Assembly: GCA_013286645.1 (NCBI GenBank)
Contig: JABDFJ010000018.1
Span: 1-39,706, forward strand
Direction of reading: 5' to 3'
Length of the DNA: 39,706 nt
Source: Chlamydiota bacterium
GTDB taxonomy: Bacteria > Chlamydiota > Chlamydiia > Chlamydiales > Parachlamydiaceae
Notes under the pieces: generated by a model
The model's input: the letters and a program-made list of their open reading frames with translations, nothing else
Database searches by the model: none
What the model was told of the DNA's origin: nothing
Made by a program: the position numbers and the translations under genes
Part shown: piece by piece, positions 8,407 to 16,631 of the stretch
Numbering within the stretch: the stretch's first letter is position 1
Layout: every line of letters begins with the position of its first letter

Positions 8407-9567
8407 TCACCAATAAAAGGCGGCAAGCGAAATTAAAAACACGATAAACACGGGAATTTTGACTGGTTTGAAATCGTAAAGCTTATATAGAATATTCAAA
8501 ATCGAAAGCACAATCAAGGCTGGATAGCAGACCTGTAAAATAGGGAAGAGAAAGGCTGCAATGCCAGTAAAGTTCAGTGTTGAGACAAAAAATGTAAAGA
8601 ATAGGGTGATGAGCAAGGCGGGACCATACTTAACTTTGCCATTGGTGATATCATCCTGTATAAATTCAGCAAAGACCGAAGCTAAGGCAATAGCTGTTGT
8701 CAAACAGGCTAAGGCCACAGCCACACAGGCGACTAAGGCGGCGTGTTTACCTAAAACATGTACCGCTACCAGACTGATGAGCTCATCAGGGGTAGCATTG
8801 GTAAATACCTCACTATGAAAGGAAGCGACATAGCTAAAGCCGACATAAGCGCAAGCTAACAGCGAGGCGCCAATGATGCTCGCTTTCAATGTCGTAATGA
8901 CCAGTTGTTTATGGTCAGTGATCCCTTGAGTGGAATTGTTTCTTAAACAGGCGATCACCACCGACGAAAAGAAAAAAGCACCCAGTAAGTCCATTGTCAA
9001 GTAGCCATCCAGCAGCCCCCTTAAAAAAATAGCCCAATGTTCATGGGGTGTGGGCGGTAATTCTGGGGAGCTCATCAGCACCCCTTTGATGATAATAATT
9101 CCCAATGAGCCAATCAAAAGCGGAGTTAATAGATACCCTAACGTATCAACGATCGAATTGCGTTTAAAAGTGAAAAGCCAAATAGTGACACATGAAAGAG
9201 CACTGAATAATGGTAAAGACACACCAGGTAAAAAAGCCTTGGTGGTGGAATAGGATAGTGCAATGCACCGCGGCATAGCACCAAAGGGTCCAATCAACCC
9301 CATAATGATGAGCGATACAATAAATCCAGGAATGATGCCGATACGTGCAAAGAAAGGTTTATAATCTCCATCGAAGAGTGTCATGGCAATTAGCCCTGTA
9401 AAGGGCACTCCCACGGCAGTGATCAGCATGCCTAAAATAGCATAGAAATTTTTGTCTTGGGCAATGTGGCCTAGGGCTAAAGGAAAAACGACATTCCCGG
9501 CACCAAAGAACATGGCAAACATTGCCAAACCAGTAGTCAATATAGGTGTTTTGTTAGCTTTTGTCAT
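8407..9567 (-). CDS. brnQ: Branched-chain amino acid carrier, LIVCS family
   Basis: A 386-residue sodium-coupled leucine/isoleucine/valine carrier of the inner membrane, with about 12 hydrophobic helices. The N-terminal MFFGAGNVVFPLALG motif is a hallmark of BrnQ. The start was placed at ATG 9567 (MTKANKTPI). The frame stays open upstream to a GTG at 9633, which would add 22 residues, mostly Gly-His dipeptides encoded by GGGCAC hexamers. Family members begin close to the chosen ATG, and a degenerate hexamer unit gives it an AAGGG four bases upstream. As intracellular bacteria lacking much amino acid synthesis, chlamydiae rely on such uptake. The gene is transcribed away from rpe. Confidence 0.88.
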   Translation of the reverse strand: MTKANKTPILTTGLAMFAMFFGAGNVVFPLALGHIAQDKNFYAILGMLITAVGVPFTGLIAMTLFDGDYKPFFARIGIIPGFIVSLIIMGLIGPFGAMPRCIALSYSTTKAFLPGVSLPLFSALSCVTIWLFTFKRNSIVDTLGYLLTPLLIGSLGIIIIKGVLMSSPELPPTPHEHWAIFLRGLLDGYLTMDLLGAFFFSSVVIACLRNNSTQGITDHKQLVITTLKASIIGASLLACAYVGFSYVASFHSEVFTNATPDELISLVAVHVLGKHAALVACVAVALACLTTAIALASVFAEFIQDDITNGKVKYGPALLITLFFTFFVSTLNFTGIAAFLFPILQVCYPALIVLSILNILYKLYDFKPVKIPVFIVFLISLAAFYW

Positions 9568-9569
9568 TT

Positions 9570-9640
9570 GCCCTTGCTCTTGCCCATGCCCGTGCCCGTG
9601 CCCGTGCCCGTGCCCGAAAATATGGGAATTCACGAAATAG
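9570..9640 (-). repeat. GGGCAC hexamer repeat element, copy B (at the 5' end of brnQ)
   Basis: Seven to eight hexamers (9570-9616, GCCCGT on the plus strand, degenerate nearest the gene) are followed by the conserved flank CCCGAAAATATGGGAATTC. It is the reverse-strand counterpart of copy A at 213-285. A further, oppositely oriented short run (CGGGCAAGGGCACGGGCA) lies at 9733-9750, so the two runs form an inverted pair around the brnQ leader. Confidence 0.75.
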
Positions 9641-9792
9641 AATAATATGAGAGAGCAGTTTTAATCAATCTTTTAAAAAAAGCGCTTTACCTTATCAGGA
9701 AATTTAGGTTTCTGAATAATTGCCTGTAGGCGCGGGCAAGGGCACGGGCAAAGTCAGGGATGTTCACTAAAGTCAAGAAACATTTTTACATA

Positions 9793-9822
9793 TTGACTTT
9801 TTGCCATTCGATCGGTTATGAC
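9793..9822 (+). promoter_or_regulatory. Possible promoter of the rpe-efp-accBC cluster
   Basis: TTGACT (9793-9798) and TATGAC (9817-9822) with an 18-bp gap, about 80 bases before rpe. A second candidate, TTGCAT with TAATGC 17 bp downstream, lies closer. The choice cannot be made by eye. Confidence 0.35.
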
Positions 9823-9900
9823 TTAAGGTTAAATGTGAATAAATTGCATTCTTTCGTTATGTATCATAATGCATAAAATATTTTACTGGTTGTCGAATTT

Positions 9901-10608
9901 ATGACCAAACAATCACAGATTAAAGTAGCACCATCAATTCTGGCGGGAGATTTCGGCCATATCGCCGATGAAGCTAAACGCATTGAAGCTTCTGGTGCCG
10001 ACTATCTCCATGTGGATGTGATGGATGGTCATTTTGTACCCAATTTAACGCTTGGGCCTCAGGTGGTGGCGGCTATTAATCGCGCTACTGATATGTTTTT
10101 GGATGTACATTTGATGATGTACAACCCGTACGATTACGTTGAGCGGTTTGTGGAAGCCGGCGCCGATAGACTCATCATCCACTTTGAGGCTTCCGAAGAT
10201 GTTGAAGAGACGCTCAAGTATATTAGACGGTGCAATATCAAAGCAGGTTTGGCATTTTGCCCTGAAACTTCGATGTCCATGATCCCAAAATTCTTAGATA
10301 AATGTGATATGATCTTGCTGATGACAGTACATCCAGGTTTTGGCGGTCAAGAATTCATGCCTGAAGTGCTAGAAAAAATACAATTTACACGCGATGTATG
10401 TAATCGATTGAATATCCGTGCTGGCGGCAAAACGCTGAATGCTGATTCTGATGATTTTGACCTCCCTCCTTTCGATATCGAAGTTGATGGAGGCATTAAT
10501 GCTGAAACAGGTCACCAATGTATTGAAGCTGGGGCAAATATTCTTGTTGCCGGCAGTTATCTTTTTAAAGCACCTGATATGTCTGCAGCTGTTAAGACAC
10601 TGCGTTAG
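9901..10608 (+). CDS. rpe: Ribulose-phosphate 3-epimerase
   Basis: Interconverts ribulose-5-phosphate and xylulose-5-phosphate in the pentose phosphate pathway. The TIM-barrel signatures are all present: APSILAGDF, the metal/catalytic ADYLHVDVMDGHFVPN, LDVHLMM, MTVHPGFGGQ, the catalytic aspartate in IEVDGGIN, and the phosphate-binding VAGSYLF. Length 235; there is a small insertion (about residues 170-192, AGGKTLNADSDDFDLPPFD) before the last strands compared with typical members. It heads the rpe-efp-accB-accC cluster, the same order as in Chlamydia (CT121-CT124). Confidence 0.95.
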   Translation: MTKQSQIKVAPSILAGDFGHIADEAKRIEASGADYLHVDVMDGHFVPNLTLGPQVVAAINRATDMFLDVHLMMYNPYDYVERFVEAGADRLIIHFEASEDVEETLKYIRRCNIKAGLAFCPETSMSMIPKFLDKCDMILLMTVHPGFGGQEFMPEVLEKIQFTRDVCNRLNIRAGGKTLNADSDDFDLPPFDIEVDGGINAETGHQCIEAGANILVAGSYLFKAPDMSAAVKTLR

Positions 10609-10652
10609 GTGTATGGATGATGTCCTATCTGAACGAATGAGGTTTTGCACCA

Positions 10653-11210
10653 ATGGTACTGAGTAATAATCTAAATCCTGGTATGATTCTTTCGATTAAT
10701 GGAGAGCTCTACCGTGTCGACTCGTGTGTTAAAGTCACGGTGCCTAAAGGGGCACCTTTTATTAAAACGAAGCTTCGTGACTTAGGCAGCGATGCTTTGG
10801 TTGAAAAAAGCTTTAAGCTCAATCAAAATCTCAAAGATGTGACGTTAGCTGAGCGCAAGCTCGAATTCCTGTATCTTGAAGGTAAAGATTACTTATTTCT
10901 TGATATCGGTAATCTTGAGCAAGTGCTTATTCCCTCACAAATTGTGGGGGATAAAGTCAATTTCTTGAAAGAAGGGGTCGATGTCAAAGCTGCTTTTTAC
11001 GGAAATACCATCTTTGCCATCGAGTTGCCACAGTTTTTAGAACTCATGGTAGCCAAAACAGACGGCAAAGAAGGACGAGGGTCTAATCCTAATGCCACTA
11101 AAATTGCTGTCTTAGAGACAGGGGCGCACATTGAAGTGCCACCTTTTATTGAAGTGGGCGATATCATCAAAGTCGATACAAAAACAGACGAATATATCCA
11201 ACGTGTCTAG
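10653..11210 (+). CDS. efp: Translation elongation factor P
   Basis: Relieves ribosome stalling at polyproline stretches. The 185 residues show the three beta-barrel domains: an N-terminal KOW-like domain with the loop VPKGAPF, in which Lys32 is at the position of the modified Lys34 of E. coli EF-P; a central domain with the LEFLYLEGKDYLFLD segment; and a C-terminal OB domain (GSNPNATKIAVLETGAHIEVPPFIEVGD). Chlamydiae usually carry two EF-P genes, and this one lies at the accBC position. The start has GAGG about 10 bases upstream. It follows rpe by 44 bp. Confidence 0.95.
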   Translation: MVLSNNLNPGMILSINGELYRVDSCVKVTVPKGAPFIKTKLRDLGSDALVEKSFKLNQNLKDVTLAERKLEFLYLEGKDYLFLDIGNLEQVLIPSQIVGDKVNFLKEGVDVKAAFYGNTIFAIELPQFLELMVAKTDGKEGRGSNPNATKIAVLETGAHIEVPPFIEVGDIIKVDTKTDEYIQRV

Positions 11211-11280
11211 TGCCTAGTGCTATGACTTGGGTATACATTTTAACTTTTAGCCTTATTTTGGGGCGTTATTTGGGGGTTGT

Positions 11281-11769
11281 GTGGAAATAAAACACATTAA
11301 AGAACTGATGTCGAGTATGGGGCGGACTGGTACACGACGTATTATCATCAAAAAAGAAGGCTTTGAGCTAGAATTAGAGCAGCATGAAAACCATCATCAA
11401 GTCACTGTCCATGAGATGGACGAAAGTGCTTTACACCATGAGATGGCCTTTCCAAGAGCCAATTTAACCCTACGTGGTAAAGAACCTCAGCGCGCTCAGT
11501 CTCCTGCGGCGGAAGAGCCTGAAGAGGTTGTTGGGGTGTATGTATCCTCGCCGATGGTAGGTACGTTCTATTCGTCTCCTTCACCTGAAGATCCCCATTT
11601 TGTCAAAGTTGGCGATCGCGTGGAAAAACATACAGTTATTTGCATCATTGAAGCGATGAAAGTTATGAACGAAGTGAAAGCCGGTGTAGCAGGAACTGTG
11701 GCTGAAGTCTTGGTTGAAAATGGTCAACCGGTTGAATTTGGCACAAAACTCTTTAGGATTACCTCATAG
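11281..11769 (+). CDS. accB: Biotin carboxyl carrier protein of acetyl-CoA carboxylase
   Basis: Carries biotin between the carboxylase (AccC, next gene) and the carboxyltransferase in the first step of fatty acid synthesis. The biotinyl domain occupies about residues 85-162, with the attachment motif EAMKVMNEV (biotinylated Lys127). The N-terminal part (IKELMSSMGRTGTRRIII) is the usual AccB lead, followed by a low-complexity linker rich in Pro, Ala and Glu. Translation begins at GTG 11281, preceded by GGGGG about 5 bases upstream. The stop is 2 bp before accC, so the two are translationally linked. Confidence 0.95.
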   Translation: MEIKHIKELMSSMGRTGTRRIIIKKEGFELELEQHENHHQVTVHEMDESALHHEMAFPRANLTLRGKEPQRAQSPAAEEPEEVVGVYVSSPMVGTFYSSPSPEDPHFVKVGDRVEKHTVICIIEAMKVMNEVKAGVAGTVAEVLVENGQPVEFGTKLFRITS

Positions 11770-11771
11770 TT

Positions 11772-13130
11772 ATGCAAAAAGTTCTTATCGCCAATCGCGG
11801 TGAAATCGCCGTGCGAATTATTCGTGCTTGTCACGATTTAGGCTTACAAACCGTGGCTGTCTATTCTCAAGCTGATGCCGAAGCGCTACATGTGCTGCAC
11901 GCTGATGAAGCTATATGTATCGGTGAAGCGCCGTCAACAAGATCGTATCTCAAAATCCCAAACATCCTCTCAGCTTGTGAGATCACTGGTGCCGATGCGA
12001 TTCACCCTGGATACGGCTTCTTAAGTGAAAGTGCTAACTTCGCCTCAATATGTGAGAGCTGTGGCTTGAATTTCATTGGCCCATCACCCGCTGCTATCTC
12101 ACTGCTTGGTGATAAGGCAAAAGCTAAAGCGACAGCGAAAAGTGCTGGCTGTCCTGTCATCCCAGGCTCAGATGGAGTTGTTAACGATCTAGCCCAAGGA
12201 CTTCAAGAAGCAAAAAGCTTAGGATTTCCTATCTTCATCAAAGCAGTAGCTGGTGGTGGCGGCAAAGGTATTCGCATCGCGCATGATGAACATGAGTTTT
12301 CTAAATTGTTTGCCGCTGCACGCGCTGAGGCTGAAGCGAGCTTCGGCAATCCCGATGTCTATCTGGAAAAAATGATCATGAACCCTCGCCATATTGAAGT
12401 GCAAGTGCTTGGCGACAAGCATGGCAATTATGTGCATTTAGGCGAACGCGATTGCACCATTCAACGACGGCGCCAGAAGCTGATTGAAGAATCTCCAAGT
12501 CCTGTGCTTTCAGCTAAGCTCAGAGAGCAGATTGGACAAGCTGCTGTCAGCGTGGTCAAACAAGCTAATTACTATTCAGCCGGTACTGTGGAGTTTCTGT
12601 TGGATCGCGATCAAAACTTTTATTTTATGGAAGTCAATACGCGCATTCAGGTGGAGCATACCGTTACAGAAGAAGTTACGGGTATCGACTTGGTACGGGA
12701 ACAACTGCACGTGGCGATGGGAAGAAAGTTGCCTTTTAACCAAAAGCAAATCAAATTTGAAGGGCATGTCATTCAGTTCCGTATTAATGCCGAAAATCCT
12801 TCGCAAAATTTTGCTCCTTCACCGGGTCGTCTGGAATACTATCTAGCCCCTGGTGGTCCTCATGTGAGGGTGGATAGCGCTTGCTATTCAGGCTACAACA
12901 TCCCTCCTAATTACGATTCCATGATTGCCAAGCTGATTGTGAAGGGTAAAGATCGGGCCGAAGCAATCGCTGTGGGAAAGCGCGCCTTGCGCGAATTTCA
13001 CATTGGAGGCGTGCATTCGACGATACCTTTCCACCTCTATATGCTAGAGAATAAAAACTTCCTCAAAACCACTTACGACCTTACCTATATCGATGGCCTA
13101 GTAGCCGACGGTTGTGTATTTGAGAAGTAG
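11772..13130 (+). CDS. accC: Biotin carboxylase subunit of acetyl-CoA carboxylase
   Basis: ATP-dependent carboxylation of biotin on AccB. 452 residues, full length. It opens with KVLIANRGEIAVRIIRAC, followed by GADAIHPGYGFLSE, the ATP-grasp glycine-rich loop AVAGGGGKGIRI, HIEVQVLGD, GERDCTIQRRRQK, the metal/catalytic FMEVNTRIQVEHTVTE and the INAENP segment. No key residue is missing. It is the last gene of the cluster. A strong inverted repeat (13137-13225) begins six bases after the stop. In Chlamydia, rplM-rpsI follow accC, so conserved order ends here. Confidence 0.96.
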   Translation: MQKVLIANRGEIAVRIIRACHDLGLQTVAVYSQADAEALHVLHADEAICIGEAPSTRSYLKIPNILSACEITGADAIHPGYGFLSESANFASICESCGLNFIGPSPAAISLLGDKAKAKATAKSAGCPVIPGSDGVVNDLAQGLQEAKSLGFPIFIKAVAGGGGKGIRIAHDEHEFSKLFAAARAEAEASFGNPDVYLEKMIMNPRHIEVQVLGDKHGNYVHLGERDCTIQRRRQKLIEESPSPVLSAKLREQIGQAAVSVVKQANYYSAGTVEFLLDRDQNFYFMEVNTRIQVEHTVTEEVTGIDLVREQLHVAMGRKLPFNQKQIKFEGHVIQFRINAENPSQNFAPSPGRLEYYLAPGGPHVRVDSACYSGYNIPPNYDSMIAKLIVKGKDRAEAIAVGKRALREFHIGGVHSTIPFHLYMLENKNFLKTTYDLTYIDGLVADGCVFEK

Positions 13131-13136
13131 TCAAAA

Positions 13137-13225
13137 ATGGACTAAATGGACGGCATGGACGACATGGACAAAAATGGACGCGTAGCGTAATTGTCCATGT
13201 CGTCCATTCAGTCCATGCAGTCCAT
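13137..13225. repeat. 9-bp-unit palindrome downstream of accC
   Basis: The arms 13137-13170 and 13192-13225 are inverted over 34 nt (30 matches); the loop is 21 nt. Each arm is built of 9-bp units of the form ATGGACNNN (GTCCATNNN on the other arm). The mismatches fall only in the NNN positions. It could end accC transcription, although a clear T-tract is not present. Confidence 0.8.
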
Positions 13226-13389
13226 TGCCCTTACTTTGGTCTTTTTCTAAAAAATATCCGATCTTAATTAAACCTTAATATTCTAAATGTAGTATTACCG
13301 CTTATAAACATAAAATCAATGTTGCTTGGTTGTTTTTAATGTGAGTTGTTTTTGAATTTACAAATTATTATGAACATGGAGTGCGAATC

Positions 13390-14106
13390 ATGCTTAGGAA
13401 ATTTTCATCGCTGGTGTTGATGGGGGTCTGCGGTGCTGTGGCAACGAGTGCCTTAGTTTTTGGACAAGAATCAACACAACTTCAAGGAAATGTAGCAGTG
13501 GGATCGCGTGCCGAACCAAGCGAAGTGCGTATCGCTGCCGAGAAGGTTAGTGCGGCTTTAGCAAAAGCGAACAATACATCAAAAAAGAAAAACACCGCGC
13601 TGTTAGCGCGTGGGGCAGGGATACACTATACAACACATCCAGGTGCCTACCATAGTCCGGTGGGTATTTCGTTAATGGGCGATGTTGAGCTCGAAGATGG
13701 CTCAGTGTGGCAAGTTTCACCTGTCGATGCTGCAATTACACGCTCATGGATGCCGAGCGATCTTGTTGTTATCACTCCAAACCACTCATGGTTTTCTTCC
13801 TATCAATTCAAAATAACCAACCAAAATACCGGACAAGCTGTATTGGCAAATCTAACTCTTGGGCCCATTTACAATGGATTATATACACGCTGGATCACAG
13901 CTATCGACTATTACTATAGCGTTGTTTACCTTGATGATGGCTCTGTTTGGAACATGTCAACATGGGATAGTGGAACTGTGGACAAATGGGAGCCAAATGA
14001 TACAGTGATTATTGGTGTGAGCGATGGCTTGTTTTCCTCTACGCACCCCAATATCTTAATCAATGTGAACATGCTCAATTATGCAGCTGGCGTCACCACA
14101 TTTTAA
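13390..14106 (+). CDS. Secreted protein of unknown function with a tandem duplicated domain
   Basis: A 238-residue protein with a clear signal peptide (residues 1-26: LVLMGVCGAVATSALVFGQ). The start is ATG 13390 with GGAG eight bases upstream; a GTG at 13381 is in frame but overlaps that site. The mature part has a short charged linker (TSKKKN) and then two copies of a roughly 60-residue beta-rich unit. Copy one reads VELEDGSVWQVS ... WMPSDLVVI ... WFSS; copy two reads VYLDDGSVWNMS ... WEPNDTVII ... LFSS. I do not recognise the family. It probably acts in the periplasm or outside the cell. Confidence 0.75.
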   Translation: MLRKFSSLVLMGVCGAVATSALVFGQESTQLQGNVAVGSRAEPSEVRIAAEKVSAALAKANNTSKKKNTALLARGAGIHYTTHPGAYHSPVGISLMGDVELEDGSVWQVSPVDAAITRSWMPSDLVVITPNHSWFSSYQFKITNQNTGQAVLANLTLGPIYNGLYTRWITAIDYYYSVVYLDDGSVWNMSTWDSGTVDKWEPNDTVIIGVSDGLFSSTHPNILINVNMLNYAAGVTTF

Positions 14107-14129
14107 CCAAAAAATAGGGGAGTTTTCAT

Positions 14130-14402
14130 ATGTGTTTTTGCGATTTAGATAGTCCCGTGTATCACAGATCTGTCGTTGCCGTTCCGGCTCCAATTATTGT
14201 GCCAGCTTATCGTCGCCCGCTCTTCAGTAGGCCTTTATTTGCCCCTGTGCACCATTACCATCGTCCTGCCTGGAGTGCTAGTAGACATTTTTCTCATAGA
14301 CCCCATAGTGGTTTAACAGTGGCTAGAGCTCCTATTCATAATAGCGGCGTGCGTCCTTCCCAAGTGCCTTTCCATGGACGTGTGGTTGTAGGCAGAAGAT
14401 AA
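14130..14402 (+). CDS. Small His/Arg/Pro-rich protein, unknown function
   Basis: Ninety residues, strongly basic, rich in His, Arg and Pro (for example PVHHYHRPAW, HFSHRPH), with one CFC near the start. There is no signal peptide or membrane segment. Support for a real gene comes from the good ribosome site GGGGAG just upstream of ATG 14130, the 23-bp gap from the previous gene, and a strong terminator 26 bp after the stop. It may bind metal or nucleic acid; this is a guess from composition. Confidence 0.6.
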   Translation: MCFCDLDSPVYHRSVVAVPAPIIVPAYRRPLFSRPLFAPVHHYHRPAWSASRHFSHRPHSGLTVARAPIHNSGVRPSQVPFHGRVVVGRR

Positions 14403-14427
14403 ATTTAGAATTACCTCCTTGTTGTTA

Positions 14428-14461
14428 GGAGGGGGGGCGCAAGCCTCCCCTTCTTTTTTTT
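14428..14461 (+). terminator. Intrinsic terminator after the His/Arg/Pro-rich gene
   Basis: An 11-bp GC-rich stem (14428-14438 with 14443-14453, including two G-T pairs) with a GCAA tetraloop and a run of eight T (14454-14461). A textbook terminator for the plus-strand pair 13390-14402. Confidence 0.9.
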
Positions 14462-14469
14462 GAGATCGT

Positions 14470-15153
14470 TTAGAAATTGCGCTCGGCACGGTTGCGTTGA
14501 TAATGGCGTTCGATGCCATTGGCAACCTCTTCTGGACTATCAGTGATTTGAATTAAATCGAGATCTTCGGGTGAAATGCAGGCATTTGCCAATAGCGTAT
14601 CTTTTATCCACGCTATGAGTCCAGCCCAATAACTCTTGCCCATCAAATAAATAGGGAAGGGGAGGATCTTTTTGGTTTGTATCAACGTGATCGCTTCAAA
14701 AAGCTCATCAAGAGTGCCCACACCACCTGGTAGAAAGACATAACCTTGGGCGTAACGGATAAACATCACTTTGCGCACAAAGAAATAGCGAAAGCGCAAG
14801 TTATATTTGAGATCGATAAAATCATTGGGAGCAGACTCCATGGGAAGATCGATGCTAAGTCCGCAGGAGCGTCCATTGACGGCTTGTGCGCCTTTATTCG
14901 CCGCTTCCATGATGCCTGGGCCTCCACCTGTAATGATAGCAAAGCCGCGTTGCGAGATGTGCTTGGCAACGTCGATGGCTAATTCGTAATAGGGTGACGA
15001 GGGGGGCAGCCGCGCAGAGCCAAAAATTGATACCGAAGGACCCAAATTTGTCATTTTTTCGAATCCATCAACAACTTCTGAAACGATACGCAAGACGCGC
15101 CAGGCGTCCGTCACCATATGTTGGGCATCGTTGTTATAAGGAGGTCCTTGCAT
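14470..15153 (-). CDS. LOG-family protein (TIGR00730; nucleotide 5'-monophosphate phosphoribohydrolase type)
   Basis: A 227-residue Rossmann-fold protein of the family once called lysine decarboxylase-like. Signatures: GSARLPPSSPYY, the nucleotide-binding GGGPGIMEAANKGA, and the catalytic PGGVGTLDELFEA. Characterised members cleave the N-glycosidic bond of nucleoside 5'-monophosphates, including cytokinin riboside phosphates. The chlamydial substrate is unknown. It begins 11 bp after the end of the YitT-like gene, so the two form a minus-strand operon. There is a long N-terminal helical extension (residues 1-38). Confidence 0.88.
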   Translation of the reverse strand: MQGPPYNNDAQHMVTDAWRVLRIVSEVVDGFEKMTNLGPSVSIFGSARLPPSSPYYELAIDVAKHISQRGFAIITGGGPGIMEAANKGAQAVNGRSCGLSIDLPMESAPNDFIDLKYNLRFRYFFVRKVMFIRYAQGYVFLPGGVGTLDELFEAITLIQTKKILPFPIYLMGKSYWAGLIAWIKDTLLANACISPEDLDLIQITDSPEEVANGIERHYQRNRAERNF

Positions 15154-15164
15154 GAGATTGCCTC

Positions 15165-16106
15165 TTAGGGGTGCTTTTGATTGAACAAACGAGTCATGAT
15201 CGCTTCGATAGGGTTCTTACGTGATCCAGAACTGCCACCTTGATTGCCATTAGCGACTTCATGTAGGTTCTCAATGGCAATAAAAGCAGCGGGATCTTCG
15301 CGGTGGATGAGTTCTTTCAATTCGGCTAGCTGCAAACGTTCAGCGATGACATATAAGATTTCGCGGGCATCACCAGAAAACCCTCCACGCCCATACATCA
15401 CAGTTAAACCAAGGCCAAGTTCGTGCATAATAGCACCAGCGATGGCTTCCGATTTTGAAGAGATGATCAACACCGATTTTGTTTCATCCAGGCCCACAAT
15501 GACAGCATCCATGATTTTGATCACGACGATGTACATGATGAGCGACAGCAGAGGGGGGTGCCAATCTTGAAAAACGATTCCTGCAGAGCCAAAGACAAAG
15601 AAATTGCAGAAAAGAACGACTTGGCCTACGGTAAACCCAGTCTTTCGATTGATGATGATCCCCAAAATCTCTGTGCCATCCAAGCAGCCGCCATAGCGGA
15701 TGATCAGCCCAATCCCCACACCCAGAATAGCTCCACCAATGACCACCACTTCTAGTGTTTCGGCATGGAATTCTAACGGGCCTATCTGGCCTAAGAAGAT
15801 CAGGGATCCAGCGAAGATCAGCGTGGCAAAAAGCATATGCCAGAGAAAGAACTTGCCGATAAAGCGGTAGGCTAGATACAGAAAGGGTAGGTTTAACGCT
15901 ATCAGAAATATAGGGAGTGTTTTTGCACCAAAGACGCTTGCAAAGATCATGGCCACACCCACAATGCCACCGTCGATTAGTTTATTGGGAATGAGGAATA
16001 CCTCAATAGCAAAAGCTGCAAAAAATGCACCGATTGCCAAAAATAAGTAATCAAAAATATAGCTTGCTACTGTTTTACCAGATGCCTGTGGGGAATACAT
16101 GGGCAT
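15165..16106 (-). CDS. YitT family membrane protein (DUF161/DUF2179)
   Basis: 313 residues. Five to six membrane helices occupy about residues 15-205, with typical motifs IPNKLIDGGIVGVAM and YGGCLDGTEILGIIINRKTG. A cytosolic DUF2179 domain follows at about 210-285 (SVLIISSKSEAIAGAIMHELG ... YGRGGFSG). A polar, Gly/Ser-rich tail ends the protein. The transport role is unproven for the family. It is the first gene of the operon with the LOG-family gene. The 9-bp-unit palindrome at 16204-16317 lies in its upstream region. Confidence 0.88.
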   Translation of the reverse strand: MPMYSPQASGKTVASYIFDYLFLAIGAFFAAFAIEVFLIPNKLIDGGIVGVAMIFASVFGAKTLPIFLIALNLPFLYLAYRFIGKFFLWHMLFATLIFAGSLIFLGQIGPLEFHAETLEVVVIGGAILGVGIGLIIRYGGCLDGTEILGIIINRKTGFTVGQVVLFCNFFVFGSAGIVFQDWHPPLLSLIMYIVVIKIMDAVIVGLDETKSVLIISSKSEAIAGAIMHELGLGLTVMYGRGGFSGDAREILYVIAERLQLAELKELIHREDPAAFIAIENLHEVANGNQGGSSGSRKNPIEAIMTRLFNQKHP

Positions 16107-16203
16107 ATCTCTCTAAATGGAATTTGGCAGTAGCATACATAAAAAAAACATATTAAACAATCATAAATTGGACTATTCCTCACAACTGCCGCTGAAGCTG
16201 ATT

Positions 16204-16317
16204 GGACATGGACGAATTGGACTGACTAGACGACCTGGACGAACTGGACATATGGACATGTGGACAGAACCGTCCTGTTCGTCCAGGTCGTCCAGTCAGT
16301 CCAATTCGTCCATGTCC
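16204..16317. repeat. 9-bp-unit palindrome between the YitT-like gene and tRNA-Val
   Basis: The arms 16204-16249 and 16272-16317 are inverted over 46 nt with 2 mismatches; the loop is 22 nt. Each arm is a series of 9-bp units with GGAC (left) or GTCCA (right) cores. It fills most of the gap and no gene is present from 16107 to 16438. Confidence 0.88.
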
Positions 16318-16393
16318 ATTAATGTTTTCATTAATCTAAATATCTGAATGTCAATACACATTGATCTTTTTTTGTATTTTTTTTGCAAAAAGC

Positions 16394-16422
16394 TTGTCAT
16401 AAATTCGCCACATGCGTAGACT
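16394..16422 (+). promoter_or_regulatory. Promoter of tRNA-Val/tRNA-Asp
   Basis: TTGTCA (16394-16399) and TAGACT (16417-16422), 17-bp gap. The start would fall about 10 bases before tRNA-Val. Confidence 0.6.
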
Positions 16423-16438
16423 CAATGCTTAAATTTAA

Positions 16439-16511
16439 GGGCGTATAGCTCAGTTGGTAGAGCTCCTGTCTTACACACAGGCGGTCATAGGTTCGAGTCC
16501 TGTTGCGCCCA
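16439..16511 (+). tRNA. tRNA-Val (anticodon UAC)
   Basis: Acceptor GGGCGTA pairs with TGCGCCC. The D-arm AGCTCAGTTGGTAGAGC, the anticodon loop CTTACAC (anticodon TAC) and the T-arm AGGTTCGAGTCCT are all standard. 73 nt, discriminator A, CCA not encoded. Confidence 0.96.
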
Positions 16512-16538
16512 AACAGTACGTAATAAGTACACTCCAAT

Positions 16539-16612
16539 GCGGGAGTAGTTCAATTGGTTAGAGCACCGCCCTGTCACGGCGGAAGTTGCGGGTTCGAGCC
16601 CCGTCTCCCGCG
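16539..16612 (+). tRNA. tRNA-Asp (anticodon GUC)
   Basis: Acceptor GCGGGAG pairs with CTCCCGC. Anticodon stem CCGCC/GGCGG with loop CTGTCAC (anticodon GTC). T-arm CGGGTTCGAGCCCCG. 74 nt, discriminator G. It follows tRNA-Val by 27 bp and is probably cotranscribed with it. Confidence 0.96.
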
Positions 16613-16631
16613 CATTTTCCTAATCTATCTT

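Noticed and set aside
16554-16631. N-terminal extension of the small exported protein
   Set aside because: It starts inside tRNA-Asp.
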